Assembly: GCF_026965555.1 (NCBI RefSeq) | Contig: NZ_CP114040.1 | Location: forward strand, 4,712,001 to 4,776,000 | Direction of reading: 5' to 3' | Length of the DNA: 64,000 nt | From: Nannocystis punicea | Lineage (GTDB): Bacteria > Myxococcota_A > Polyangia > Nannocystales > Nannocystaceae | In this document: piece after piece, positions 35,049 through 42,655 of the stretch | Numbering within the stretch: position 1 is the stretch's first letter | Layout of the letters: each line of letters opens with the position of its first letter | Notes under the pieces: model-generated | Databases searched by the model: none | What the model was told of the DNA's origin: nothing | What the model saw: the letters and a program-made list of their open reading frames with translations, nothing else | Program-made: the position numbers and the translations under genes

Positions 35049-35336
35049 ATGACAGATGCCGCCCCGCCCGACGCGCTGGTCCGCGAGATCAAGGAGCTCA
35101 TCATCGAGGCCCTGATGCTGCAGGACATGACCCCCGAGGACATCGACCCAGAGGCGCCGCTGCTGGTCGAGGGGCTGGGCCTCGACTCGATCGACGTGCT
35201 CGAGCTGGCGATGGCGATCGGCAAGAAGTACGGCGTCAAGACCCGGGCCGACGACGCGCAGAACCGGCACATCTTCGCCAGCGTGACCAACCTGGCCCGC
35301 TTCGTCGCCGAACAGCGGGCCGCGGCGATCAGCTGA
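35049..35336 (+). CDS. Acyl carrier protein
   Basis: 95 residues from the ATG at 35049. The phosphopantetheine site is clear in GLGLDSIDVLELAMAI, with the modified Ser in DSID near residue 44. The acidic helices and length match type II ACPs. It is the first gene of the plus-strand operon and is followed after 8 nt by the COG4648-type membrane protein. In aryl-polyene systems the ACP carries the growing polyene chain in the cytoplasm. The frame upstream of this ATG is not protein-like. Confidence 0.95.
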   Translation: MTDAAPPDALVREIKELIIEALMLQDMTPEDIDPEAPLLVEGLGLDSIDVLELAMAIGKKYGVKTRADDAQNRHIFASVTNLARFVAEQRAAAIS

Positions 35337-35344
35337 GGCCGAGC

Positions 35345-35995
35345 ATGGCGGACCCGAGTGGCGAGCCGCGGCGAGCCGCGGGGGTCCCGAGGTGGGTGCC
35401 GGCCGCGCTGCGGTCGGTGCTCGTCGGCGGTTATCCGCTGGTGGTGTACCTCGGCATGACGCGCTGGAGCCCGCGCACGCTGGCGCTGGTGCTGGCGGCC
35501 GCGCTGCTGCCGGGGCTCCTCCTGCGCCTGCGCGAGGCCCGGCGCGAGGACCTGTGGCCGGTGCTGCGGGTGCCGCTGTCGCTGCTGGGGCTGTTCGCAG
35601 TGGCGGCGCTGTCGGGCGAGCAGCGGCTGTTCATGGCCCTGCCGGTGCTGGTCAACCTGGGCCTCCTGGCCAACTTCGCGGCCAGCCTGCGCGGGCCGGT
35701 GTCGCTGGTCGAACGGTTCGCCCGCCTGCAGGAGCCCGACCTGCCGCCCGGCGGGCCGGCGTACTGCCGCAAGGTCACCAAGGTGTGGTGCGGGTTCTTC
35801 GTCGCCAACGCGGCCGTCAGCGCCGGCCTGGCGCTGTGGGCCCCGGTGGCCTGGTGGACGCTCTACACCGGACTTTTGGCCTACCTGCTGATCGGGGTAA
35901 TGTTCACCGTCGAGTACGTCGTCCGCAAGGCGACCTTCCGTCGCTTCGGCGACGCGCTGCCCGACCGCCTGCTCCGCCGGCTGCTCCGCGCATGA
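35345..35995 (+). CDS. COG4648-type membrane protein of polyene loci
   Basis: 216 residues from the ATG at 35345. It has about five hydrophobic helices (LVVYLGMTRWSPRTLALVLAA, LLGLFAVAAL, WCGFFVANAAVSAG, WTLYTGLLAYLLIGVMF) with the conserved-looking YCRKVTKVWCGFF between them. It is an inner-membrane protein of unknown reaction that accompanies aryl-polyene and xanthomonadin-type clusters. The stop overlaps the next start by ATGA (35992-35995), which indicates translational coupling with the ligase. Confidence 0.75.
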   Translation: MADPSGEPRRAAGVPRWVPAALRSVLVGGYPLVVYLGMTRWSPRTLALVLAAALLPGLLLRLREARREDLWPVLRVPLSLLGLFAVAALSGEQRLFMALPVLVNLGLLANFAASLRGPVSLVERFARLQEPDLPPGGPAYCRKVTKVWCGFFVANAAVSAGLALWAPVAWWTLYTGLLAYLLIGVMFTVEYVVRKATFRRFGDALPDRLLRRLLRA

Positions 35996-37920
35996 GGTCC
36001 TTCGTCCCGCTCGTCCACACCGATCCCGCGGCGCCCGTCGCCGTGGGCGAGGCGGGTGCGCGCACCGCCGGCGAGCTCATGCGCGACGCGAAGGCGGTGG
36101 CCGCACGCCTGCCGCCCGCGGTTCCCGGCAGCGAGGTGCTGGCGGTCTGCGGCGATCGCTACCACCTCGCGGTGACCGCCCTGGCGGCGTGGCTGCGCGG
36201 GCACGCGGTCGCCCTGCCGCCCAACGCCCAGCCGGCGGCGGTGCGCGAGCTGGCCGGCCGGCCGTCGGTGGTCGCGCTGCTGCACGACTCCGACCTGGCC
36301 GACGCGCAGGACGTCCGCGAGTGGCTGGACGGACATGTTTTGAGGGACATGGCCGATCCGACATGGCCCGAAGCGCTGGCCGCCGAGCGCCGGCTGGCGG
36401 TCGTGTACACCTCGGGCAGCACCGGCGACCACCAGCCGTGCGCCAAGACTGCCGCGCAGCTGCTCGGCGAGGCGCAGGCGCTGGCGGCGACGTTCGCCCT
36501 GCGGGCCGGCGAGGTGGCGCTGGCGACGGTGCCGCCGTACCACCTCTACGGGCTGCTGTTCGGGATCCTCGCCCCGCTGGCCGCCGGGGCGGCGTTCGCC
36601 CGCGAGACGCCGCTGCACGCCGAGACCGTGGCCCGGGCGGCGCGGCAGGTCGGGGCGACGGTGCTGGTCAGCACGCCGGCGCACCTGCGCGGGCTGACGG
36701 TGCTGGAGCGCGGCGACCTGCCGCCGCTCTCGCGGGTGTTCTCCTCCGGGGCGCCGCTGCCGCGGGCGACCGCCGACGAGCTGCTGGCGCGGCTGGGGCT
36801 GCAGGTGACCGAGGTGTACGGCTCGTCGGAGACCGGCGGGATCGGCTGGCGTCGGCACGAGCATGTCCTCGGGGACATGTCTCCAGAGCCAGCCTGGACG
36901 CCGCTGCCCGGGGTCGCGGTCGAGGTCGCTTCCGAGGGGCGGCTGCTGCTGCGCTCGCCGTTTTTGGCCCCGGACGCGCCGGTGCCGTACCCGTGCGAGG
37001 ACCGGGTCGAGATCGACGCGCGCGGCGGGTTCCACCTGCGCGGCCGGCTCGACGGGGTGGTGAAGATCGCGGGCAAGCGGGTCGCGGTGGCCGAGGTCGA
37101 GCAGCGCCTGCTGGCCCTGCCGACGGTGGCCGACGCGGCGGTGGTCGCGGTCGAGTCGCCGGGCGCCCGCGGGCACGAGCTGGTGGCCGCGGTGGTGCCG
37201 CGCGAGGCCGGACGCGACGCCGAGCTGGTCGCCGAGCTGCGCCGGGCGCTGCTGCCGTGGTTCGACCCTGTCGTGGTGCCGCGGCGGATCAAGCTGGTGC
37301 CGGCGCTGCCGCGCGAGCCGAGCGGCAAGCTGACGCGGCGCAAGCTGCACGCGCTGCTCGGCCTCGCGGTCGAGGCGGGGGCGGAGGGTCCGGGGCAGGA
37401 CTCGGGTGGCCCTGAGGACATGTCCGAAGGGCCAGCGAACGAGCCGTCGCGAACGAGCGGGTCGGACGGCTCGCGGGACATGCCTGCGGGGACAGCGAGG
37501 GGTCCGTCCGGAGCTTCTGGCTCGAAGGACATGTCCGATGGAGCCGCCGCGAACGCGGGCGCACGCGCGTTCGCGCTGGGCGAGCCCGCGCGGCGCGACG
37601 AGGGCGGGGCGGCGGTGCACGAGGTCGAGGTCGGGGTGCCGGCCGATCTGGCGTACTTCCGCGGGCACTTCGAGGGGATGCCGGTGCTGCCGGGGGTGGC
37701 GCAGCTGACCGCGCTGGTGGTGCCGCAGGTGGCGGCGCTGCGGCCGGAGCTGGGGCCGCTGCGGCGGGCGGCGCGGCTGAAGTTCACGCGGCCGATCGCG
37801 CCGGGCGACGCGCTGGTGCTGCGGCTCGAGGTGCGCGGGACGAACGTGCGCTTCTCGCTCGCGCGCGCGGGCGAGGTGGTCACCGCCGGCGCGCTCGAGT
37901 ACGAGGCGCGCGGTGGGTGA
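35992..37920 (+). CDS. AMP-ligase fused to hot-dog dehydratase
   Basis: 642 residues from the ATG at 35992. Residues about 1-455 are an ANL-family adenylating enzyme: YTSGSTG (P-loop), YHLYGLLFG, VYGSSETGGIGW, and GKLTRRKL near the end. It would activate an aryl acid and load it onto the ACP. Residues about 525-642 are a FabA/FabZ-like hot-dog dehydratase with YFRGHFEGMPVLPGVAQL, including the catalytic His. The linker between them (about 465-520) and two insertions in the ligase (near 115 and 290) are encoded by palindromic chains and read DMSEG, DMPAG or HVL(R/G)DM. The fusion order is known from aryl-polyene loci. Confidence 0.9.
   Translation: MRSFVPLVHTDPAAPVAVGEAGARTAGELMRDAKAVAARLPPAVPGSEVLAVCGDRYHLAVTALAAWLRGHAVALPPNAQPAAVRELAGRPSVVALLHDSDLADAQDVREWLDGHVLRDMADPTWPEALAAERRLAVVYTSGSTGDHQPCAKTAAQLLGEAQALAATFALRAGEVALATVPPYHLYGLLFGILAPLAAGAAFARETPLHAETVARAARQVGATVLVSTPAHLRGLTVLERGDLPPLSRVFSSGAPLPRATADELLARLGLQVTEVYGSSETGGIGWRRHEHVLGDMSPEPAWTPLPGVAVEVASEGRLLLRSPFLAPDAPVPYPCEDRVEIDARGGFHLRGRLDGVVKIAGKRVAVAEVEQRLLALPTVADAAVVAVESPGARGHELVAAVVPREAGRDAELVAELRRALLPWFDPVVVPRRIKLVPALPREPSGKLTRRKLHALLGLAVEAGAEGPGQDSGGPEDMSEGPANEPSRTSGSDGSRDMPAGTARGPSGASGSKDMSDGAAANAGARAFALGEPARRDEGGAAVHEVEVGVPADLAYFRGHFEGMPVLPGVAQLTALVVPQVAALRPELGPLRRAARLKFTRPIAPGDALVLRLEVRGTNVRFSLARAGEVVTAGALEYEARGG
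36335..36378. repeat. Palindromic chain inside the ligase domain
   Basis: Three units share AT at 14-bp spacing: ATGTTT-TGAG-GGACAT, ATGGCC-GATC-CGACAT, ATGGCC-CGAA-GCGCTG. They encode HVLRDMADPTWPEA before the P-loop strand. A second chain lies at 36864-36890. Confidence 0.8.
37413..37550. repeat. Palindromic elements in the ligase-dehydratase linker
   Basis: Three spaced elements at about 37418, 37479 and 37528 of the ATGTCC/GACATG type each encode (E/R/K)DM(S/P)(E/A/D)G. They form most of the interdomain linker. Confidence 0.7.
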
Positions 37921-37928
37921 GGTGGTAC

Positions 37929-38062
37929 GTATGTCCGGAGGGACAGGTCGTAGCGAGGGGGCCGAGGTCGTGCGGATGTCCGGAGAGACAGGTCGTCGCG
38001 GCGCGCGCTCGGGCGCGAGGCGTGCTGCGGCGCGAGCACAAGAGATGTCCGCAGGGACAGGG
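37929..38062. repeat. Palindromic elements before the glycosyltransferase gene
   Basis: ATGTCC-GGAG-GGACAG at about 37931, ATGTCC-GGAG-AGACAG at about 37976 and ATGTCC-GCAG-GGACAG at about 38045. The gap contains no gene. Confidence 0.75.
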
Positions 38063-38148
38063 CGGCCCGGGGGGTGGACGTGAGCGCGGACGGGGTCGGA
38101 GCGGCGGGTCCGCGCGTGGTAGGAGGAGGGACCCGGGGCGCAGGGGAC

Positions 38149-38925
38149 ATGTCCGCCGGGACAGATTCGTTCCGGCCGTGCGCGCTGATCCCGACCTACG
38201 ACAACCCGCGGACGGTGCGCGACGTGGTGCTGCGGGTCAAGGCGCACCTGCCGGACGTCGTCGTCATCGACGACGGCTCGGGGCCGGAGGGGCGGGCGGC
38301 GGTCGAGGCGCTCGGGGCCGAGGGGCTGGCGCACGTGCGGCGGCGGGCGCAAAACGGCGGCAAGGGGGCGGCGGTCAAGACCGGGTTCCAGTTCGCCCAC
38401 GAGCTCGGCTACACCCACGCGCTGCAGGTCGACGCCGACGGCCAACATGACCTCGGGGACATCCCGCAGTTCCTCGCCACCGCGCGCGGGCGGCCCGACG
38501 CGCTGATCCTCGGGGCGCCGGTGTACGACGCGTCGGCGCCGAAAGGGCGGCTCATCGCCCGCAAGATCACCCTGTTCTGGACCAACTTTGAGGCCGGGCG
38601 CGGCGTCATCACCGACCCGATGTGCGGCTTCCGGGTCTACCCGCTGGCGCCGGCGCTGGCGCTCGGGCGCACCGGCGACCGCATGGACTTCGACATCGAG
38701 GTGGCGGTCCGCCTGGTGTGGGCCGGCGTGCCGGTGATCAACCTGCCGACGAAGGTCCGCTACATCGGCCGCGACGAGGGCGGGGTGTCGCACTTCCGCG
38801 TGTTCGGCGACAACGTCAAGATCTCGTGGCTGCACACCCGGCTGTCGTTCCAGCGCGTGATGGTGCGCCCGTGGATCGACCTCTACCGCCGCCTGCGCCG
38901 CCCGGCGCTGCCGGCCGGTCGCTGA
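38149..38925 (+). CDS. Family 2 glycosyltransferase of the polyene locus
   Basis: 258 residues from the ATG at 38149; a GTG at 38074 would add 25 low-complexity residues. The chosen start leaves RPCALIPTYDNPRTV at the usual distance and has AGGGG just upstream, but it lies inside a palindromic element. GT2 features are clear: VVVIDDGS, NGGKGAAVKTGF, the metal-binding DADGQHD, and MCGFRVYP. The closest type is the dolichyl-phosphate-mannose-synthase-like transferase. In aryl-polyene loci it is often fused to the acyltransferase that follows; here the two are separate genes. Confidence 0.85.
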   Translation: MSAGTDSFRPCALIPTYDNPRTVRDVVLRVKAHLPDVVVIDDGSGPEGRAAVEALGAEGLAHVRRRAQNGGKGAAVKTGFQFAHELGYTHALQVDADGQHDLGDIPQFLATARGRPDALILGAPVYDASAPKGRLIARKITLFWTNFEAGRGVITDPMCGFRVYPLAPALALGRTGDRMDFDIEVAVRLVWAGVPVINLPTKVRYIGRDEGGVSHFRVFGDNVKISWLHTRLSFQRVMVRPWIDLYRRLRRPALPAGR

Positions 38926-38943
38926 CCGGCTGCGCGAGAGGAC

Positions 38944-39014
38944 AGGTTCGATCGGCCATGGTGGAAGAGGCAGGCGCGAAGGGACATGTCCCGGCGGTCA
39001 CGTCCTCCGGGGAC
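38944..39014. repeat. Palindromic chain forming the acyltransferase N-terminus
   Basis: Linked units on a 14-bp grid: AGGTTC-GATC-GGCCAT, ATGGTG-GAAG-AGGCAG, AGGCGC-GAAG-GGACAT, ATGTCC-CGGC-GGTCAC, ACGTCC-TCCG-GGGA. The start codon of the acyltransferase is the linking AT plus the next G (38958-38960). Confidence 0.8.
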
Positions 39015-39941
39015 GCGAGCGCGGCGCCGGCGGTCGGCGCCGGCGAGGGCGACCGGGCGTGGATGACCCGGCCCGAGCGCGGGACGGTGATCGGGATCAA
39101 GGCGACCCTGCTGTTCTGCCGGGTGTTCGGCCGCCGCGGGGCGGGGGCGCTGCTGGCGGTGATCACGTTCTACTACGCGCTGTTCGCCGGAGCGGCGCGC
39201 CGGGCCTCGCAGGACTACCTGCGGCGGATCGGCCAGCCGCACGGGTTCTGGGCCAGCTGGCGCCACATCTACACGTTCGCCCGCTGCGCCCTCGACCGCG
39301 TGTTCCTGGTCCGCGGGGAGACGTCGCGGTTCCGCATCACGCACACGGGCATCGAGCACCTGCGGGCGCTGCAGCAGCAGGGGCGGGGGGCGCTGCTGCT
39401 GGGGGCCCACCTCGGCTCGTTCGAGGCGATGCGGGCCAGCAGCGTCGACAAGCGGCTGCCGATCCACATCCTCGCGTACTGGCAGAACGCCAAGATGATC
39501 AACGACTTCTTGCGCACGGTCGGGGCCGACTTCGACGTGCGCGTGATCCCGATCGACCCGCGCGACACCAGCTACATCCTGGCCGCGAAGGAGGCGATCG
39601 AGCGCGGCGAGCTGGTGGCGGTGCTCGGCGACCGGGTCGGGGTCAACGACAAGACCTCCACGGCGACCTTCCTCGGCGCCCCCGCGCGCTTCCCGACCGG
39701 CCCCTACACCCTCGCGGCGCTGCTAAAGTGCCCGATCTACTTGACTTTCGGCCTCTATCACGGGCCCGACCGCTACGATCTTTATTGCGAGCCTTTCGCC
39801 GAACAATTAGAACTCCCCAGAGGCCGCCGTGAGGCCGCCACCGCCGCCCATGTCCAGCGCTACGCCGAACGCCTCGAGCACTACTGCCGCCTCGCGCCGC
39901 TCAATTGGTTCAACTTCTACGAGTTCTGGAGGTCGGAGTGA
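38958..39941 (+). CDS. LpxL/HtrB-like acyltransferase
   Basis: 327 residues from the ATG at 38958. The first 20 or so residues (MVEEAGAKGHVPAVTSSGD) come from a palindromic chain; the conserved part begins near MTRPERGTVIGIK (about 36). Catalytic HLGSFE near residue 150 is the HxxxxE of lysophospholipid/lipid A acyltransferases, followed by FPTGPYTLA. Family members move acyl groups onto lipids at the inner membrane. In aryl-polyene systems this enzyme is thought to help attach the polyene to a lipid. The stop overlaps the next start as GTGA. Confidence 0.85.
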   Translation: MVEEAGAKGHVPAVTSSGDASAAPAVGAGEGDRAWMTRPERGTVIGIKATLLFCRVFGRRGAGALLAVITFYYALFAGAARRASQDYLRRIGQPHGFWASWRHIYTFARCALDRVFLVRGETSRFRITHTGIEHLRALQQQGRGALLLGAHLGSFEAMRASSVDKRLPIHILAYWQNAKMINDFLRTVGADFDVRVIPIDPRDTSYILAAKEAIERGELVAVLGDRVGVNDKTSTATFLGAPARFPTGPYTLAALLKCPIYLTFGLYHGPDRYDLYCEPFAEQLELPRGRREAATAAHVQRYAERLEHYCRLAPLNWFNFYEFWRSE

Positions 39942-41467
39942 GTAGCGCCCGCGTGCTCATCGTGGGGCCCGGCGGGCTCGGCCTCGACGACGTGGTCCAG
40001 CTGGCCGAAGGGACAGCTTTCCCCGCACTCGACGACGCCCCGGAGTACCGGGCGCTGCTGGCCCGCGGCGCCGACCACCTGGCGCGGCGGCTGGCCGCCG
40101 GCGAGGTGGTCTACGGGGTCACGACGGGGTTCGGCGACTCGTGCGAGACCGCCGTCCCGGCGGAGCACGTGGCGGCGATGCCGGTCAACCTGATGCGCTT
40201 CCACGGCTGCGGTACCGGGCGGATCCTCGACGAGGTCGAGGCGGCGGCGGTCGTGGCGGTGCGCCTCGTCGCGCTCGCGCGCGGCTGGTCCGGCGTGCGC
40301 GTCGAGGTGCTCGAGCGGCTGTGCGACTTGCTGAGGCACCGCTTGTTGCCGCGGATCCCCGCCGAGGGCTCGGTCGGGGCCAGCGGCGATCTGACGCCGC
40401 TGTCGTACGTGGTCGCGGCGCTGGTGGGCGAGCGCGAGGTCTGGTTCAAGGGACAGGTCACGCCCGCCGCCGAGGCCCTGCGCGAGGCCGGCGTCCCGCC
40501 GCTGACGCTGCAGCCCAAGGAGAGCCTGGCGCTGATGAACGGGACCAGCGTCATGGTCGGGCTCGGTTGCCTGGCGGTCGCCCGCGCGCAGCGGCTGGCG
40601 CGCCTGTGCGCGGCGCTGACGGCGATGGGCAGCGACGTCCTCGGCGGCAATCCCGCTCACTTCGACGACCGGATCTTCGCCGCCAAGCCGCACCCGGGCC
40701 AGAGGACCTGCGCGCGGTGGATCCGCGAGGATATCGAGTACCCGCGGCCGGCCGCCCCCGCGCGGATCCAGGACCGTTACTCGATCCGCTGCGCCCCGCA
40801 CGTGATCGGGGTCCTCGTCGACGCGCTACCCTGGGTCCGGCAGTGGCTCGAGGTCGAGATCGTCGGCGCCAACGACAACCCGCTGGTCGACCCGGAGACC
40901 GGCGAGGTGCTGCACGGCGGCAACTTCTACGGGGGTCACGCCTGCTTCGCGCTCGACGCCCTGAAGACGGCGGTGGCCAACCTCGCCGACCTGGTCGATC
41001 GCCAGATCGCGCTGGTCTGCAACCCCGACACGAACGCGGGCTTGCCGGCGAACCTGGTCGGGCGCGAGGGGCCCGATCGTGCGGCGCACCACGGCTTCAA
41101 GGCGATGCAGATCTCGGCCTCGGCGCTGGCGGCCGAGGCGTTGAAGCTGACGATGCCGGCCAGCGTCTTCAGCCGAAGCACCGAATGCCACAACCAGGAC
41201 AAGGTGAGCATGGGCACGATCGCGGCGCGCGACTGCCTGCGGATCGTCGAGCTGACCGAGACGGTCGCCGCGATCGGGCTGCTCACCATGTGCCAGGCGG
41301 TCGACCTGCGCTCGGGCCACAACGTCCACGCGCGCGCGCGCACCCTGCACGCGGCGGTGCGCGGAGTCATCCCCAGGGTCGACGCCGACCGCCGCCAGGA
41401 CCACGACATCGCCGCGGTGCTGACGCTGCTGCGCGCGGGCGCGTTGCCGATCGGAGCGCTGTCGTGA
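39938..41467 (+). CDS. MIO-dependent aromatic amino-acid ammonia-lyase
   Basis: 509 residues from a GTG at 39938 that overlaps the previous stop. The self-forming MIO cofactor triad Ala148-Ser149-Gly150 sits in GSVGASGDLTPLSY. Other family hallmarks are YGVTTGFGD, ALMNGTS, QDRYSIRC, NDNPLVDPETG, GNFYGG and NQDKVSMGT. It would turn Tyr, Phe or His into an unsaturated acid plus ammonia; in flexirubin-type loci it makes the aryl starter (coumarate). The residues at the substrate-selectivity position read Phe88-His89. That differs from the usual tyrosine (His-Leu), phenylalanine (Phe-Leu) and histidine (Ser-His) pairs. An element encodes part of QLAEGTA near 40006. Confidence 0.9.
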   Translation: MSSARVLIVGPGGLGLDDVVQLAEGTAFPALDDAPEYRALLARGADHLARRLAAGEVVYGVTTGFGDSCETAVPAEHVAAMPVNLMRFHGCGTGRILDEVEAAAVVAVRLVALARGWSGVRVEVLERLCDLLRHRLLPRIPAEGSVGASGDLTPLSYVVAALVGEREVWFKGQVTPAAEALREAGVPPLTLQPKESLALMNGTSVMVGLGCLAVARAQRLARLCAALTAMGSDVLGGNPAHFDDRIFAAKPHPGQRTCARWIREDIEYPRPAAPARIQDRYSIRCAPHVIGVLVDALPWVRQWLEVEIVGANDNPLVDPETGEVLHGGNFYGGHACFALDALKTAVANLADLVDRQIALVCNPDTNAGLPANLVGREGPDRAAHHGFKAMQISASALAAEALKLTMPASVFSRSTECHNQDKVSMGTIAARDCLRIVELTETVAAIGLLTMCQAVDLRSGHNVHARARTLHAAVRGVIPRVDADRRQDHDIAAVLTLLRAGALPIGALS

Positions 41468-41868
41468 GCCGGCTGCACGAGGTCTCGGTCGAGTTCGAGG
41501 TCCCGTTCCACGACGTGGACATCCTCCACATCGTCTGGCACGGGCATTACTACAAGTACATGGAGTACGGCCGGACCGCGCTGATGCGCTCGCGCGGGCT
41601 CGACGTCCCCGACCTCCACCGCCTCGGCTACGCCGCGCTGCTGGTCGACAGCCACTGCCGCTACACCTACCCGCTGCGCTACGCCGACCGCGTGCGCGTC
41701 GACGCGTGGTTCGTGTCGGTCCAGCCGCGGCTGGTGGTGGCCTACCGGATCCGCAACCTCAACCAGGACCGCTGCTCGGCCCGCGGGCAGACGATCCTCG
41801 TCACCACCGACCAGGAAGGTCGCCTCTTGCAGGAGACGCCCGATGCGCTGCTCAAGTACCTGGTGTAG
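41464..41868 (+). CDS. 4-hydroxybenzoyl-CoA-thioesterase-like hot-dog protein
   Basis: 134 residues from a GTG at 41464 that overlaps the ammonia-lyase stop (GTGA). The motif FHDVDILHIVWHGHYYKYMEYGR carries the catalytic Asp of 4HBT thioesterases and the HGHYY signature. The length is typical. It would release or edit aryl or acyl thioesters in the polyene pathway. It is tightly packed in the operon. Confidence 0.9.
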   Translation: MSRLHEVSVEFEVPFHDVDILHIVWHGHYYKYMEYGRTALMRSRGLDVPDLHRLGYAALLVDSHCRYTYPLRYADRVRVDAWFVSVQPRLVVAYRIRNLNQDRCSARGQTILVTTDQEGRLLQETPDALLKYLV

Positions 41869-41890
41869 CCCGCTCACGCCGCGAGCACGC

Positions 41891-41962
41891 ATGTCCGTGA
41901 GGACAGGTCGTTTCGCGCATGTCCTCATGGTCATGGCCGTCATGACAGGCTCGATCGGCCAG
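41891..41962. repeat. Palindromic chain encoding the LolA-like signal peptide
   Basis: Five 14-bp steps: ATGTCC-GTGA-GGACAG, AGGTCG-TTTC-GCGCAT, ATGTCC-TCAT-GGTCAT, ATGGCC-GTCA-TGACAG, AGGCTC-GATC-GGCCAG. Confidence 0.85.
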
Positions 41963-42610
41963 GCCCAGGCGGCCGAGCCGCTGCCGATCACGGTGGCCGC
42001 GCCGGCGGTCGCCAGCATCACGCTGGAGCAGCTGCTCGGGCAGTTCGCCGGGATGAGCGGGCTGCAGGCCAGCTTCCGCGAGGAGAAGCGGATGGCGCTG
42101 CTGGCCGCGCCGCTCGTCAACGAGGGCACGATCTACTTCGTGCCCAACGGCAAGAAGTCGCGCCTGGCCCGGCACACGGCCAAGCCGGCCCGCTCGGTGG
42201 TGGTGATCGACGGCAGCGCGCTGAAGCTGGCCGACGACGCCGGCCGCGAGGAGATCGCGCTCGACAAGAGCCCGGCGGTGCGGCTGTTCGTCGACTCGTT
42301 CGTCCGGATCTTCGCCGGCGACCGCGAGGCGCTGGCGGCCATGTACGCGATGGAGCTGCAGGCCGAGGGCCAGCGCTGGACGCTGAAGCTGAAGCCGAAG
42401 CTCGCGCCGCTCGACAAGCTGATCGAGCGGGTCGAGATCGCGGGCGACGGGGTCGTGATCTCGACGATGCGCGTGGTCGAGGTCGGCGGCGACGAGGCCG
42501 TCACCACCTTCTCGGGCGTCGATCCCAGGCGCAAGTTCTCCGCCGAGGAGCAGGCGTCGCTGTTCAGCCTGCCGCCCAAGCCGGCCGCGGCGGCGCCGGC
42601 GGGCCGCTGA
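41891..42610 (+). CDS. LolA-like outer-membrane carrier protein
   Basis: 239 residues from the ATG at 41891. A Sec signal (MSVRTGRFAHVLMVMAVM...AQA) is followed by the LolA-type half-barrel sequence: LEQLLGQFAGMSGLQASFREEKRM, GTIYFVPNGK and LDKLIERVEI. LolA-like proteins carry lipids across the periplasm; in aryl-polyene loci such a carrier accompanies the MMPL pump. Strikingly, codons 1 to about 24 are encoded by five palindromic units in a row (41891-41962), and the ATG is the first linking AT. The signal peptide appears to have been built from, or overwritten by, the repeat. Confidence 0.85.
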   Translation: MSVRTGRFAHVLMVMAVMTGSIGQAQAAEPLPITVAAPAVASITLEQLLGQFAGMSGLQASFREEKRMALLAAPLVNEGTIYFVPNGKKSRLARHTAKPARSVVVIDGSALKLADDAGREEIALDKSPAVRLFVDSFVRIFAGDREALAAMYAMELQAEGQRWTLKLKPKLAPLDKLIERVEIAGDGVVISTMRVVEVGGDEAVTTFSGVDPRRKFSAEEQASLFSLPPKPAAAAPAGR

Positions 42611-42625
42611 GGCCGCGCTCATCAC

Positions 42626-42655
42626 CTGTTCCATGGAACCTGCCCGATCAGACAG
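42626..42655. repeat. Palindromic chain at the MMPL gene start
   Basis: CTGTTC-CATG-GAACCT linked to CTGCCC-GATC-AGACAG. The start codon of the exporter is in the CATG loop of the first unit. GTTC/GAAC is a perfectly matched alternative stem. Confidence 0.8.
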
